Shown in pieces: positions 1 to 5,948 of a stretch of 64,000 bases of DNA. Location: contig CALVFU010000005.1 in NCBI GenBank assembly GCA_944326905.1, positions 1 to 64,000 of the forward strand, written 5' to 3'. The first letter of the stretch is position 1, and the number at the start of each line of letters is the position of its first letter. This stretch comes from Candidatus Gastranaerophilales bacterium (GTDB taxonomy: Bacteria > Cyanobacteriota > Vampirovibrionia > Gastranaerophilales > Gastranaerophilaceae). The notes under the pieces are model-generated. The model did not search any database. It saw only the letters and a list, made by a program, of their open reading frames with translations, and had not been told where the DNA came from. A program made the translations under genes and the position numbers.

Positions 1-1
1 G

Positions 2-139
2 GGCGGAAACGGTGAGTTTTCGACCGAAGACCCGTTTATCGCGAGTCAACCAAGACAGCGGTTGACGAGCAGAGCGGCGCTGATACTGCTCCCGTACCGT
101 CTGGAGAATAGGTTATTTGCCGGAGATTTTGAAGATTAG
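2..139 (+). CDS. Possible 3' end of a prophage gene (partial)
   Basis: An open frame enters from the left edge and ends at TAG, giving 45 residues that finish in LFAGDFED. I recognise no domain. The stretch is more GC-rich than the chromosome to the right and contains a 34-nt segment repeated further on (1362-1395), which fits a phage-type origin. Without the upstream sequence it cannot be shown to be a real gene tail; it may simply be an untranslated repeat. Confidence 0.25.
   Translation, partial: GGNGEFSTEDPFIASQPRQRLTSRAALILLPYRLENRLFAGDFED
31..64 (+). repeat. 34-nt direct repeat, copy 1
   Basis: This segment matches 1362-1395 with two mismatches; both contain CAACCAAGACAGCGGTTG. The second copy lies just before the ribosome binding site of a small prophage gene, so the repeat may be a duplicated 5' untranslated segment of the phage. 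Confidence 0.8.
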
Positions 140-182
140 ACATAGTACATTGAATGTTGTAATATATACTTAGGGTAGTACC

Positions 183-235
183 ATCACCACCTCTGCACAC
201 GCATTTTACTAAGAAATCGGCAGAAAGGAGGTGAT
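183..235 (+). promoter_or_regulatory. Hairpin predicted to hide the ribosome binding site of the small ORF at 241
   Basis: Bases 183-192 (ATCACCACCT) can pair with 226-235 (AGGAGGTGAT), leaving one A-A mismatch: six plus three base pairs closing a 33-nt loop. The right arm is the Shine-Dalgarno sequence itself. Occlusion of the ribosome binding site by upstream complementarity is common in type I toxin mRNAs. The pairing is visible in the sequence; its effect on translation is inferred. Confidence 0.55.
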
Positions 236-240
236 AAAAT

Positions 241-339
241 ATGGGTTTAGGCTTTTTTCTAATACTTGATTTCATAATCAAGTCATTAAAAGAAAAAGCC
301 CCGGAGCTGGAACTCCTGGAGCTTTTTCTAAATTCCTAA
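241..339 (+). CDS. Small hydrophobic peptide, candidate type I toxin (unit 1)
   Basis: This 32-residue ORF begins at ATG five bases after AAAGGAGGTGA (225-234), an unusually complete anti-16S complement. The N-terminal part (GLGFFLILDFII) is hydrophobic and the rest is charged and amphipathic. Its last third is encoded by the left arm and loop of a terminator hairpin that serves a convergent RNA. A tiny hydrophobic ORF overlapped at its 3' end by an antisense transcript is the layout of txpA/RatA, bsrG/SR4 and Fst/RNAII. I find no obvious sequence similarity to those toxins, so the call rests on architecture. The ORF is too short to exclude chance without expression data. Confidence 0.5.
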   Translation: MGLGFFLILDFIIKSLKEKAPELELLELFLNS

Positions 340-399
340 AAGCATAGGGTACTAAGTCAAGTCCTAAGGAAGTGGTATTTTCTTAGGGCTTGCCCCTAC
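288..399 (-). ncRNA. Candidate antisense RNA (antitoxin) to the small ORF at 241-339
   Basis: A leftward promoter (TTGACA at 434-429, AATAAT at 411-406, 17-bp spacing) predicts a start near 399. A hairpin at 331-291 followed on the minus strand by CTTTTTCTTTT predicts an end near 288, for about 110 nt. The RNA would overlap the last 50 or so bases of the small ORF and be fully complementary there. This matches 3'-overlapping type I antitoxin RNAs. Promoter and terminator are read directly; the RNA itself is inferred. Confidence 0.5.
291..331 (-). terminator. Intrinsic terminator of antisense RNA 1
   Basis: AGAAAAAGC pairs with GCTTTTTCT, extended inward by CCCGGAG against CTCCTGG with one mismatch. 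On the minus strand the stem is followed by a T-rich tract. The same hairpin could end the small-ORF mRNA on the plus strand, but its T tract there is weaker. Confidence 0.6.
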
Positions 400-405
400 A
401 TGTTC

Positions 406-434
406 ATTATTTACCATGTTCAGGTCTTTGTCAA
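406..434 (-). promoter_or_regulatory. Promoter of antisense RNA 1
   Basis: Reading leftward: TTGACA (434-429), 17 bp, AATAAT (411-406). The perfect -35 box and ideal spacing make this one of the clearest promoters in the window. An almost identical promoter sits at 753-725. Confidence 0.65.
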
Positions 435-441
435 CCCTAAG
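406..441. repeat. Promoter-bearing direct repeat, copy 1
   Basis: About 36 nt shared with 725-762, with few differences, containing ATTATTTACCATGTTCA and the inverted -35 box. The copies are 319 bp apart and each closes one small-ORF/antisense unit, pointing to tandem duplication. Confidence 0.8.
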
Positions 442-467
442 AACAAGCACATTGAAATAGACAAAGA

Positions 468-494
468 TATAATAATATGGTAGCATAGTTGCTA
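468..494 (+). promoter_or_regulatory. Likely promoter and 5' hairpin of the second small-ORF mRNA
   Basis: TATAAT at 468-473 would start a transcript near 480, where TAGCA-TAGT-TGCTA (481-494) could form a 5' hairpin. There is no good -35 at 17 bp; TTGAAA at 452-457 could pair with an alternative -10 (TAATAT, 473-478). Further down, GGAACAACC (523-531) can pair with GGTTGGTTCC (554-563), so the leader looks structured. Confidence 0.4.
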
Positions 495-583
495 CAGGAT
501 AAAAGACAGCTCTTTTTGAAACGGAACAACCTACAATCATTGTATAGCCTTCGGGTTGGTTCCCGACTAGAAAGGGGGTCGAT

Positions 584-664
584 ATGGAAAATATCAATTT
601 AACGTTAATTTTACTTATCTTGATACTATTCATATTAAAAAACGGCTCTTACCTGAACAGATAA
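584..664 (+). CDS. Small hydrophobic peptide, candidate type I toxin (unit 2)
   Basis: This 26-residue ORF follows an AAAGGGGG ribosome binding site (571-578). Residues 6-18 are an unbroken Leu/Ile stretch able to span a membrane, followed by a short polar tail ending in Arg. As in unit 1, the C-terminal codons are encoded within the terminator hairpin of a convergent antisense RNA. Small one-span peptides of this shape are typical membrane-acting type I toxins (family knowledge). The toxic function is inferred. There is no clear peptide similarity to unit 1, so the two would be different toxins sharing one regulatory plan. Confidence 0.55.
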   Translation: MENINLTLILLILILFILKNGSYLNR

Positions 665-671
665 GAACCGT
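636..671 (-). terminator. Intrinsic terminator of antisense RNA 2
   Basis: On the minus strand ACGGTTCTTA pairs with TAAGAGCCGT through ten pairs (one G-U), with a 10-nt loop, followed by six T. The plus strand has no T run after the stem, so the terminator works only leftward. Confidence 0.75.
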
Positions 672-718
672 AAGCCTTCTACAGAGCTGTTGGCTAGCTT
701 AGCAAGCTGCCACCCTGT
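636..718 (-). ncRNA. Candidate antisense RNA (antitoxin) to the small ORF at 584-664
   Basis: The leftward promoter at 753-725 predicts a start near 718, and the strong terminator at 671-636 an end near 636, giving about 83 nt. The 3' third is complementary to the end of the small ORF. The 5' part contains short self-complementary segments that could form a recognition stem-loop. Confidence 0.55.
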
Positions 719-724
719 TATTAT

Positions 725-753
725 ATTATTTACCATGTTCAAGTCTTTGTCAA
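725..753 (-). promoter_or_regulatory. Promoter of antisense RNA 2
   Basis: Reading leftward: TTGACA (753-748), 17 bp, AATAAT (730-725). It is nearly identical in sequence and spacing to the promoter at 434-406. Confidence 0.65.
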
Positions 754-762
754 GCCTCTAAG
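725..762. repeat. Promoter-bearing direct repeat, copy 2
   Basis: Second copy of the repeat at 406-441. It ends right at the ribosome binding site of the following DUF1353 gene. Confidence 0.8.
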
Positions 763-774
763 GAGAAAAAAGAG

Positions 775-1370
775 ATGATAGAATGGTACAAAGACAAAGA
801 ACTTTCGATATTTTTTGATAATAAACCTTCTGTTGGTATGCGTTATGCCCGGCCATCAATGAGCGAGGCGGAGAAAAAAGCTGTCTCACAATACCCGTTT
901 GAGAAAAAACACGCGCTTAAGGTCACACTGTTTGACCACCTTAAAACAAAAAATATGAGTTTACTATTCCTAAAAACTACTGCTGGGATGGAGCAACGAT
1001 ACCGCGGTTTTTCTGGCGGCTGATTGGAGCAAAAACCAGTGCAGAGTTTTTAATCCCGTCAATGATACACGATTGGATGTGTGTATATCATAACAGTGTA
1101 GGGTATGACAGAAATTTCTCATCGCGGGTATTTCGGGCGCTCCTCCTATCCGCCGGTGTCGGTAAAGTCAAAGCGCAGGTAATGTATCTTGCGGTGGATA
1201 ACTTTCAGAGATTTTGCGGTTGGCGAGCAGAGCGAATTTGCGGACGGGCGAACGGAGTAAGCCCGGATAGCGAGCAGATTGAGCCGGCTTGTGCAAAGCA
1301 CAAAAGGCGAAACTCTGTGAGCGTGGAGCAAATTCAAGACAGGGTGAAAGCGGCAGCGATACCCGTTTAA
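775..1370 (+). pseudogene. DUF1353 family phage protein, frameshifted
   Basis: The gene starts at ATG 775 after AAGGAG (761-766). Its frame ends at 1023, but a second frame continues the same protein to 1370. Joined in the A-run at 948-953 it reads through TIPKNYCWDGATIPRFFWRLIG, then MIHDWMC and AGVGKVKAQVMYLAV. These are the DUF1353 hallmarks (DGASIPR-like, IHDW, and a final Met-Tyr-x-Ala-Val helix). One A is missing relative to an intact frame. DUF1353 proteins are small phage or prophage proteins of unclear function, often near lysis genes. The shift sits on A_AAA_AAT, a possible -1 slippery site, but a homopolymer indel or sequencing error is simpler. Residues after about 160 are not recognisable. 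Confidence 0.7.
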
Positions 1371-1395
1371 CGCGAGACAACCAAGACAGCGGTTG
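1362..1395 (+). repeat. 34-nt direct repeat, copy 2
   Basis: Second copy of the segment at 31-64. Here it spans the end of the DUF1353 gene and leads into the ribosome binding site of the next gene. Confidence 0.8.
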
Positions 1396-1404
1396 GAGGA
1401 GTGT

Positions 1405-1656
1405 ATGTTAGAGCATATAGGAGTTGTCTTATCAATCATTTTAGCCGCTGTTAGCCTTGTTACAACCTGTGTTATGGCAGGAATTTACATTGGCAAGCTG
1501 GAAGGGTTTAAAGAGTTTATTAATTACCGCTTTGACGAACAAAACAGAAAGCTCGAAAAGCACAACAATTTTATTACTAGGCTCTATGATGTAGAACGTA
1601 AACTTGATGTTGATGAAGAAAAAATAGAACACATAATTAACCGATTTGGAACATAA
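1405..1656 (+). CDS. Small phage membrane protein with coiled coil (XhlA/holin-accessory-like)
   Basis: The protein has 83 residues. The ATG at 1405 is chosen because GGAGGAG (1395-1401) lies just upstream; an upstream TTG at 1393 would overlap that site. One hydrophobic span (about residues 5-27) is followed by a Lys/Glu-rich helix with heptad character that ends in RKLDVDEEKIEHIINRF. One N-terminal span plus a coiled coil is typical of small phage proteins next to holin/endolysin genes. It sits 15 bp before the terminase gene. A holin-accessory role is inferred from shape and position only. Confidence 0.6.
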   Translation: MLEHIGVVLSIILAAVSLVTTCVMAGIYIGKLEGFKEFINYRFDEQNRKLEKHNNFITRLYDVERKLDVDEEKIEHIINRFGT

Positions 1657-1671
1657 ATAAGGATTTAAAAT

Positions 1672-2965
1672 ATGCCTGAATACAAGCTGTTAGAAAAGCA
1701 AAAAGAGTTTTTTGAAATACCGCACAATCATTCACTTGATGTTGTAATGTATCAGGGAGGATACGGCCGCGGTAAAACCTGGTGCGGCTCTCTATTAGGA
1801 ATAATGCTTGCAAGAAAATATCCCGGATGCCGCGGGCTTGTCGGTGCTAAAGAGTATGAGTTAGTTAAAAATACAACTATGCAATCATATTTTGAACACT
1901 TAAACGCTATGGGGTATATTAAAGACAGGGACTACAAGTACAACAAGATAGACAAGAAAATAACCTTTAGCAACGGGTCTGAAATTCTTTTCAAAGGGTT
2001 AGACGACCCAGAAAAGTTTAAGTCGTTAAACCTTCATTGGGCGGAAATAGAAGAGGCATCACAAATCTCTGACAGTTCATTTAAACAACTCCTCGGGCGT
2101 TTAAGAAATACTAACAGAAAGCTGTCATGGGGTGATTTCAGGTTCAGGCTGTTCGGACATACCAACCCCCAGCCTAACAAAGGGTGGATTTGGAAAAGGT
2201 TTGTTGAAAACCCGAAAGAAAATTACAGATTAATAATTGCTCCCACATCAGAAAATATTTACCTCCCGCCGCATTTTATCGAGTCATTAAAAGATGAGTA
2301 CGACCTCGAATATTATCGGATAAAGGTTCTCGGTGAGTTCGGCAACTATTCAAGCGGGCTTGTTGTTAAAGGGTTTTCTGATGAGAACATCAAAAAGGTT
2401 GAATATAACAAGGATATCCCGTTATACTTGACTTGCGATTTTAACGTTGACCCTATGTGCTGGTGTATTGCTCACAAAGATGACAGCAATGTTTACTTCT
2501 TCGATGAGCTTGTTATTGAAAATACTTCAACACAAGCCTGTATAGAGGAGTTCCTTAGAAAATACCCAGACCATAGAAGTAAAATAGTTGTATGCGGTGA
2601 TGCTTCCGGCGATTTCAGGAATGCTCAATCTGAATTTACCAACTACATGATTATACGGCGCGCACTGGAAAAGTACGGGTATGATTTCGAGTTTAAGCTA
2701 AGAGCTTTTAACCCGCCTATACTTACCAGAATACAGGCTTTTAACGCAAGAGTAAGAAACGCCTAACGGGGACTGCCATATATTCATTGACCAGAAATGT
2801 AAATGGCTTCTGCATAATATGTACAACTTATCATTCAAAGTAGGAACCTCCATTGTTGATGTTCCGACTCTTAAACAAATTAAAAATGACAGAGAGTCCA
2901 AGTTTTTAGAACACCCGTTTGATGCGGCAAGTTATCTGGTAGAGTACTTTTATCCGATTAAGTAA
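1672..2965 (+). pseudogene. Phage terminase large subunit, one-base frameshift near the C-terminus
   Basis: The terminase large subunit packages phage DNA with an N-terminal ATPase and a C-terminal nuclease. The main frame (364 residues) has a Walker-A-like QGGYGRGKTW near residue 29, a Walker-B-like LHWAEIEEAS near 123 and the nuclease segment LTCDFNVDP near 254, with a second acidic motif VVCGDASG near 310. It stops at TAA 2764-2766 inside a conserved stretch. Skipping T2764 continues N-G-D-C-H-I-F-I-D and ends at 2965 with the usual C-terminal tail (KCKWLL, then FDAASYLVEYFYP). So one base is extra. The GCC-TAA-C context resembles the RF2 +1 frameshift layout but lacks its upstream Shine-Dalgarno. 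No small terminase subunit is seen nearby. Confidence 0.85.
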
Positions 2966-2996
2966 ACCGCAATTTAATATTCAGAAAGGATTAAAT

Positions 2997-3383
2997 ATGA
3001 CAAAACCTCAAATTACTATCGAAAACTTTGATATTGACACAGAACTGAAATGTAAATGCGGATGTAACAAATTCAATTATGATAATGCATTTTTAGTCTG
3101 TTTACAAGCCTACAGATATCTCATTAAACAAGGGATGAACGTTACAAGCGGATGCAGGTGTATAAAGCATAATACAGATGAAGGCGGTGTTTCTACGTCG
3201 CTGCATATCTGCGAAGGCAAAAAAGCAAGCGCATTGGATTTCTGGTGCAAAGGTATGGCTTATGCCTACAAAAAGGCTTGTGACTGCGGATTGTTTAATG
3301 AAGTCATCTGGTACAAATCAAAAAATATTATTCATATAGGACAAGACCCTAACCAGACAGGAAATTTCTTCTGTACAAAATAA
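2997..3383 (+). CDS. Peptidase M15-family phage endolysin-like protein
   Basis: The 128-residue protein starts after AGAAAGGA (2982-2989). It resembles the M15 D-Ala-D-Ala carboxypeptidase/L-Ala-D-Glu peptidase family used as endolysins. NVTSGCRC matches the family's xSGYRC segment. A candidate zinc-ligand set is SLH...ALDF plus the later NIIHIGQD (His, Asp, His). The spacing between SLH and the Asp is longer than usual, with an inserted CEGKKAS. Eight cysteines, including a CKCGC cluster near residue 20, are unusual for an endolysin. It lies 31 bp after the terminase remnant and ends before a strong terminator. Lysis of peptidoglycan is inferred. Confidence 0.75.
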   Translation: MTKPQITIENFDIDTELKCKCGCNKFNYDNAFLVCLQAYRYLIKQGMNVTSGCRCIKHNTDEGGVSTSLHICEGKKASALDFWCKGMAYAYKKACDCGLFNEVIWYKSKNIIHIGQDPNQTGNFFCTK

Positions 3384-3410
3384 CCCACCTCATTTAGTAT
3401 GTTCCTACAC

Positions 3411-3438
3411 AGCCTCGCAGCTTTGCGGGGCTTTTTTA
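3411..3438 (+). terminator. Intrinsic terminator after the prophage genes
   Basis: AGCCTCGCA pairs with TGCGGGGCT (nine pairs, one G-T) around a GCTT loop, followed by six T. It ends the rightward prophage transcription unit. Confidence 0.85.
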
Positions 3439-3625
3439 TTTTAAAATCCGTTGTGCGGTATTTGTGCGGAACCTGGTGTTTTTATATAAATTGAGATAAA
3501 TAACACAAAAATAGGATTTGTTGCTATTACTTGCTTTCAGGGGTAAAGAAGAAAACGCAAAATACCCTGAAATGCTTATATATTCTATTTCTATGGTTAT
3601 TGATAAGGTGCTAAGTTAATAAATT
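3439..3625. other. Gene-free junction between prophage and tRNA-Arg
   Basis: No ORF is supported. Two TGTGCGG heptamers (3452-3458 and 3463-3469) lie 11 bp apart, one helical turn. An inverted repeat, TTTCAGGG (3535-3542) with CCCTGAAA (3565-3572), lies closer to the tRNA. Spaced short repeats beside a tRNA 3' end resemble integrase or excisionase arm sites, but there is no integrase gene in the window to support this. Confidence 0.4.
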
Positions 3626-3701
3626 TGCGGCTGGAGGGAGTCGAACCCACGGCAGACAAGGTTTAGGAAACCTCCGCTCTATCCTACTGAGCTACAACCG
3701 C
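3626..3701 (-). tRNA. tRNA-Arg(CCT)
   Basis: On the minus strand this folds as a cloverleaf: acceptor GCGGTTG with CAGCCGC, D-stem GCTC/GAGC, anticodon stem GAGGT/ACCTT enclosing TTCCTAA (anticodon CCT), and T-loop TTCGACT. No CCA is encoded. The T-stem GTGGG/CCCTC has one T-T mismatch. The 3' end faces the prophage, a classic integration position; the T-stem irregularity could reflect replacement of the 3' segment by phage DNA (inferred). Confidence 0.9.
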
Positions 3702-3761
3702 ATTGGTGATTATAATTATTATACCACAAACAGATGTTATTTATTCAAATAAAAATCGAAA

Positions 3762-4028
3762 TTATAGCCCGATCATAATCAGTAATCTTACTACCGCGCC
3801 TTGAATAATCCAAAGTACGATTAAAGCAATCATAGGTGAGATGTCAATCATTCCAAGCGGCGGAATAACATTTCTAAATATATTTAAGTATACATCAGTT
3901 AATTCTCTAATACTTTTAAGCGGCTGCTGAGACCAATCAATATTAGGAATCCAGGTTAGAAGGATTCTTATAAAAATTAAAAGTGAATAGAAATGGAATA
4001 GTAATCCAGTGATATAAGCTAAGCTCAT
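3762..4028 (-). CDS. YggT family membrane protein
   Basis: The 88-residue protein has two hydrophobic spans (about 5-25 and 64-86) separated by a segment with the family pattern (ILLTWIPNI, then RNVIPPLGMIDISPM). YggT proteins are small integral membrane proteins linked to osmotic tolerance or to membrane and division organisation, and are broadly conserved in cyanobacteria. The start has AAAGGAGATTAA just upstream. It lies 10 bp after mtnP on the same strand and probably shares its mRNA. Confidence 0.85.
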   Translation of the reverse strand: MSLAYITGLLFHFYSLLIFIRILLTWIPNIDWSQQPLKSIRELTDVYLNIFRNVIPPLGMIDISPMIALIVLWIIQGAVVRLLIMIGL

Positions 4029-4038
4029 TTAATCTCCT

Positions 4039-4836
4039 TTATGGGCGTGAATTTTTCTTTGTATCGGCGCAATTACAGAATTTGCGTTCTGAAGGAATAT
4101 TTTCTATCATAGTAAATAAAAGTTTTTTGAGATTAGCAACATTATTATTAAACACTTGCATAACTTCGTGGTGTGAAACAGGCGGGACATCTCCGACCAA
4201 GCCCGCATCATAATCTGTTATGAGAGAAATATTAAGTGGACACATGTCCATTTCTTTAACTAGGTATGCTTCAGGAAACGCGGTCATATTAATTACTTCC
4301 CAGCCTTGATTTGTAAAGAATTTTGATTCTGCTTTTGTCGAGAAGCGCGGACCGTTTATTACAACTACAGTTCCGTGGTCATGGACTGTAATGCCAATGT
4401 CTTTAGCGGTTTTAACAGCCAGCGTTCTAAGTTCCGGGCAGTAGGTATCCGCAGCTGATGGGTGGGTAGCTATAGGTCCTTCAAAGAAAGTAGATTTTCT
4501 GCCGTCAGTCCAGTCAACGAATTGATCGCAAATTACAAAATGACCGGGAGCAACGTGTTTTTGCAGGCTGCCGGCAGCGCAGGGAGATATGACTCTGGTG
4601 CAGCCGATTTCTTTCATAGCCCAAACATTAGCGCGGTAGTTAATAAGATGAGGCAGTATGGTATGATTTCTTCCGTGTCTTGGGAGGAACGCAACTTTGT
4701 GGTTTCCTATTTTCCCAATAAAAAAGTTATCGCTTGGCATTCCATAGGGAGTTTCAACAGTGACTTCCTCAATATCTTCAAGGAATTTGTAAAATCCTGA
4801 GCCGCCAAAAACACCTATATCTGCTAACTTTTCCAT
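4039..4836 (-). CDS. mtnP: S-methyl-5'-thioadenosine phosphorylase
   Basis: The enzyme cleaves 5'-methylthioadenosine with phosphate to adenine and 5-methylthioribose-1-phosphate, recycling the by-product of polyamine and SAM metabolism in the cytoplasm. The 265 residues are family length. GGSGFY (11-16) and the RHGRNH segment (53-58) contribute to phosphate binding; GPRFSTKAES (162-171) and NMTAFPE (183-189) are nucleoside-phosphorylase motifs, the latter contacting the ribose/base. The start is backed by GAGGTGATAAC just upstream. No other methionine-salvage gene is nearby. Confidence 0.93.
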   Translation of the reverse strand: MEKLADIGVFGGSGFYKFLEDIEEVTVETPYGMPSDNFFIGKIGNHKVAFLPRHGRNHTILPHLINYRANVWAMKEIGCTRVISPCAAGSLQKHVAPGHFVICDQFVDWTDGRKSTFFEGPIATHPSAADTYCPELRTLAVKTAKDIGITVHDHGTVVVINGPRFSTKAESKFFTNQGWEVINMTAFPEAYLVKEMDMCPLNISLITDYDAGLVGDVPPVSHHEVMQVFNNNVANLKKLLFTMIENIPSERKFCNCADTKKNSRP

Positions 4837-4925
4837 GTTATCACCTCATTTTAAAATTTATAACTTACAACAATAATAGCATAAACATGAAAAAGTGTGT
4901 GCAAAAGAAAATTTTTGAATAAGAG

Positions 4926-4954
4926 AAGCGCAGCAGCCTACGGCTGCCGCGCTT
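4926..4954 (-). terminator. Terminator of the HU gene
   Basis: AAGCGCAGCAGCC pairs with GGCTGCCGCGCTT (13 positions, one mismatch) around a three-base loop. On the minus strand it is followed by a mixed T-rich stretch. It separates hup from mtnP. Confidence 0.75.
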
Positions 4955-4979
4955 TCAAACTTTAATAACTGGTTAAAGC

Positions 4980-5258
4980 TTATTTGCCATTAACGATAGT
5001 TTTGAAGTTTTTACCTGCAGAGAAAACAGGAACTGTTTTAGCAGGGATTTTGATTTCTTTGTTAGTTTGTGGGTTTCTGCCATTTCTTGCAGCTCTCTTG
5101 CGTGGTTCAAAAGTACCAAAACCAACTAAAGTAACCTTTTTGCCTTTAGAAACTGTTTTTTGAATAGTATCAATTAAAGCACTTAATACTTCGCTTGCTT
5201 CTTTTTGAGTAACTTTAGCTTTTTTTGAAATCTCTTGAACTAATTCTTCTTTGTTCAT
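4980..5258 (-). CDS. hup: DNA-binding protein HU
   Basis: HU is a nucleoid-associated dimer that bends DNA without sequence specificity. The 92 residues contain the full fold: two N-terminal helices, the signature GFGTFEPRKRAARNGRNP (about 46-63) and the DNA-gripping arm up to AGKNFK. The start is fixed by AAAGGAG upstream. It stands alone with its own promoter (5318-5291) and terminator, as expected for an abundant protein. Confidence 0.96.
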   Translation of the reverse strand: MNKEELVQEISKKAKVTQKEASEVLSALIDTIQKTVSKGKKVTLVGFGTFEPRKRAARNGRNPQTNKEIKIPAKTVPVFSAGKNFKTIVNGK

Positions 5259-5591
5259 CGTAAAACTCCTTTCTTATGTCTACAAAACCTATTATACCTG
5301 TCAGAGAAAATATTGCAAGCCATTTATTAAGAAAAAATAGCGGTTTTTAAACTTTTTCACAAAAAATAAGCATAAAGTATGATTCTTTTAAAACTAAATA
5401 ATTAGTGATAAGTATGATGGAGCCGAGTTTTTAAGACGAGAATAGGCAAAAACTTGGAAAATGTTATTATTTGTAACATTTAGCGGATATTGTAAACTTT
5501 TGTTAATTATTTTTTATGTTGTGAAATTAGCTGTTTTGAGATGTTTTTATATATATGTAGACAGTTAAATTATTAAGAAAGAGTAATAGAT
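5259..5591. other. Divergent intergenic region between hup and the small gene at 5592
   Basis: AT-rich and without a supported ORF. The hup-proximal end carries the hup promoter. Toward 5592 there are A/T tracts but no promoter I would commit to. Confidence 0.6.
5291..5318 (-). promoter_or_regulatory. Promoter of hup
   Basis: Reading leftward: TTGCAA (5318-5313), 16 bp, TATAAT (5296-5291). This is followed by a leader of about 25 nt containing AAAGGAG. Confidence 0.75.
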
Positions 5592-5837
5592 ATGGCATTA
5601 GACAAAGAAGCAATAGAGAGAAATAAAAAACCTATCGGAGCGTTAGAAATTCCTGATAATTTTCATTGTTACTATCTTAATAAAAAGGATAGGCAAATGA
5701 GGTTTAATAACGGAAAGGATCCGTTATATTATATATTTGATGGCATGGAACAAAAACCTTTAAAGGCAGTAGTAAGGGATTTTGTTAAAGATATTGTTTG
5801 TGACGTCAAAAGATATTATAAAAAATTAGCCAGTTAG
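5592..5837 (+). CDS. Hypothetical 81-residue protein
   Basis: I do not recognise a domain. The protein is soluble and basic, with a Lys-rich start (LDKEAIERNKKP) and a C-terminal helix ending DVKRYYKKLAS. An AGAAAGAG site precedes the ATG. It is monocistronic, ending at a strong terminator 35 bp on. The length and good ribosome binding site make it a credible gene. Confidence 0.65.
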   Translation: MALDKEAIERNKKPIGALEIPDNFHCYYLNKKDRQMRFNNGKDPLYYIFDGMEQKPLKAVVRDFVKDIVCDVKRYYKKLAS

Positions 5838-5871
5838 AAATGGCACAAGAGAAAAAAGGAGAAGAAGCATA

Positions 5872-5910
5872 AAATAGTTCAACTCAAATAAGAGTTGAAC
5901 TATTTAGTTT
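5872..5910 (+). terminator. Intrinsic terminator
   Basis: AAATAGTTCAACTC pairs with GAGTTGAACTATTT, a perfect 14-bp stem with a six-base loop, followed by a T-rich stretch. It separates the small gene at 5592 from the SIMPL gene. Confidence 0.8.
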
Positions 5911-5948
5911 TATAGTTATAATAGTGTAACAATATGAGAGAGGTTAAT

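Noticed and set aside
36-281. Leftward 81-codon frame across the first micro-ORF region
   Set aside because: No ribosome binding site and no domain. It overlaps the repeat, the promoter and the micro-ORF leader; a chance frame.
364-633. Leftward 89-codon frame between the two TA-like units
   Set aside because: It runs antisense across the second unit's leader and toxin, with no start signal or family similarity.
1146-1439. Leftward frames opposite the DUF1353 and small membrane genes
   Set aside because: Shadow of the plus-strand coding region, where DUF1353 motifs are clear.
4462-4800. Plus-strand 112-codon frame inside mtnP
   Set aside because: Antisense shadow of a well-identified gene; no ribosome binding site.
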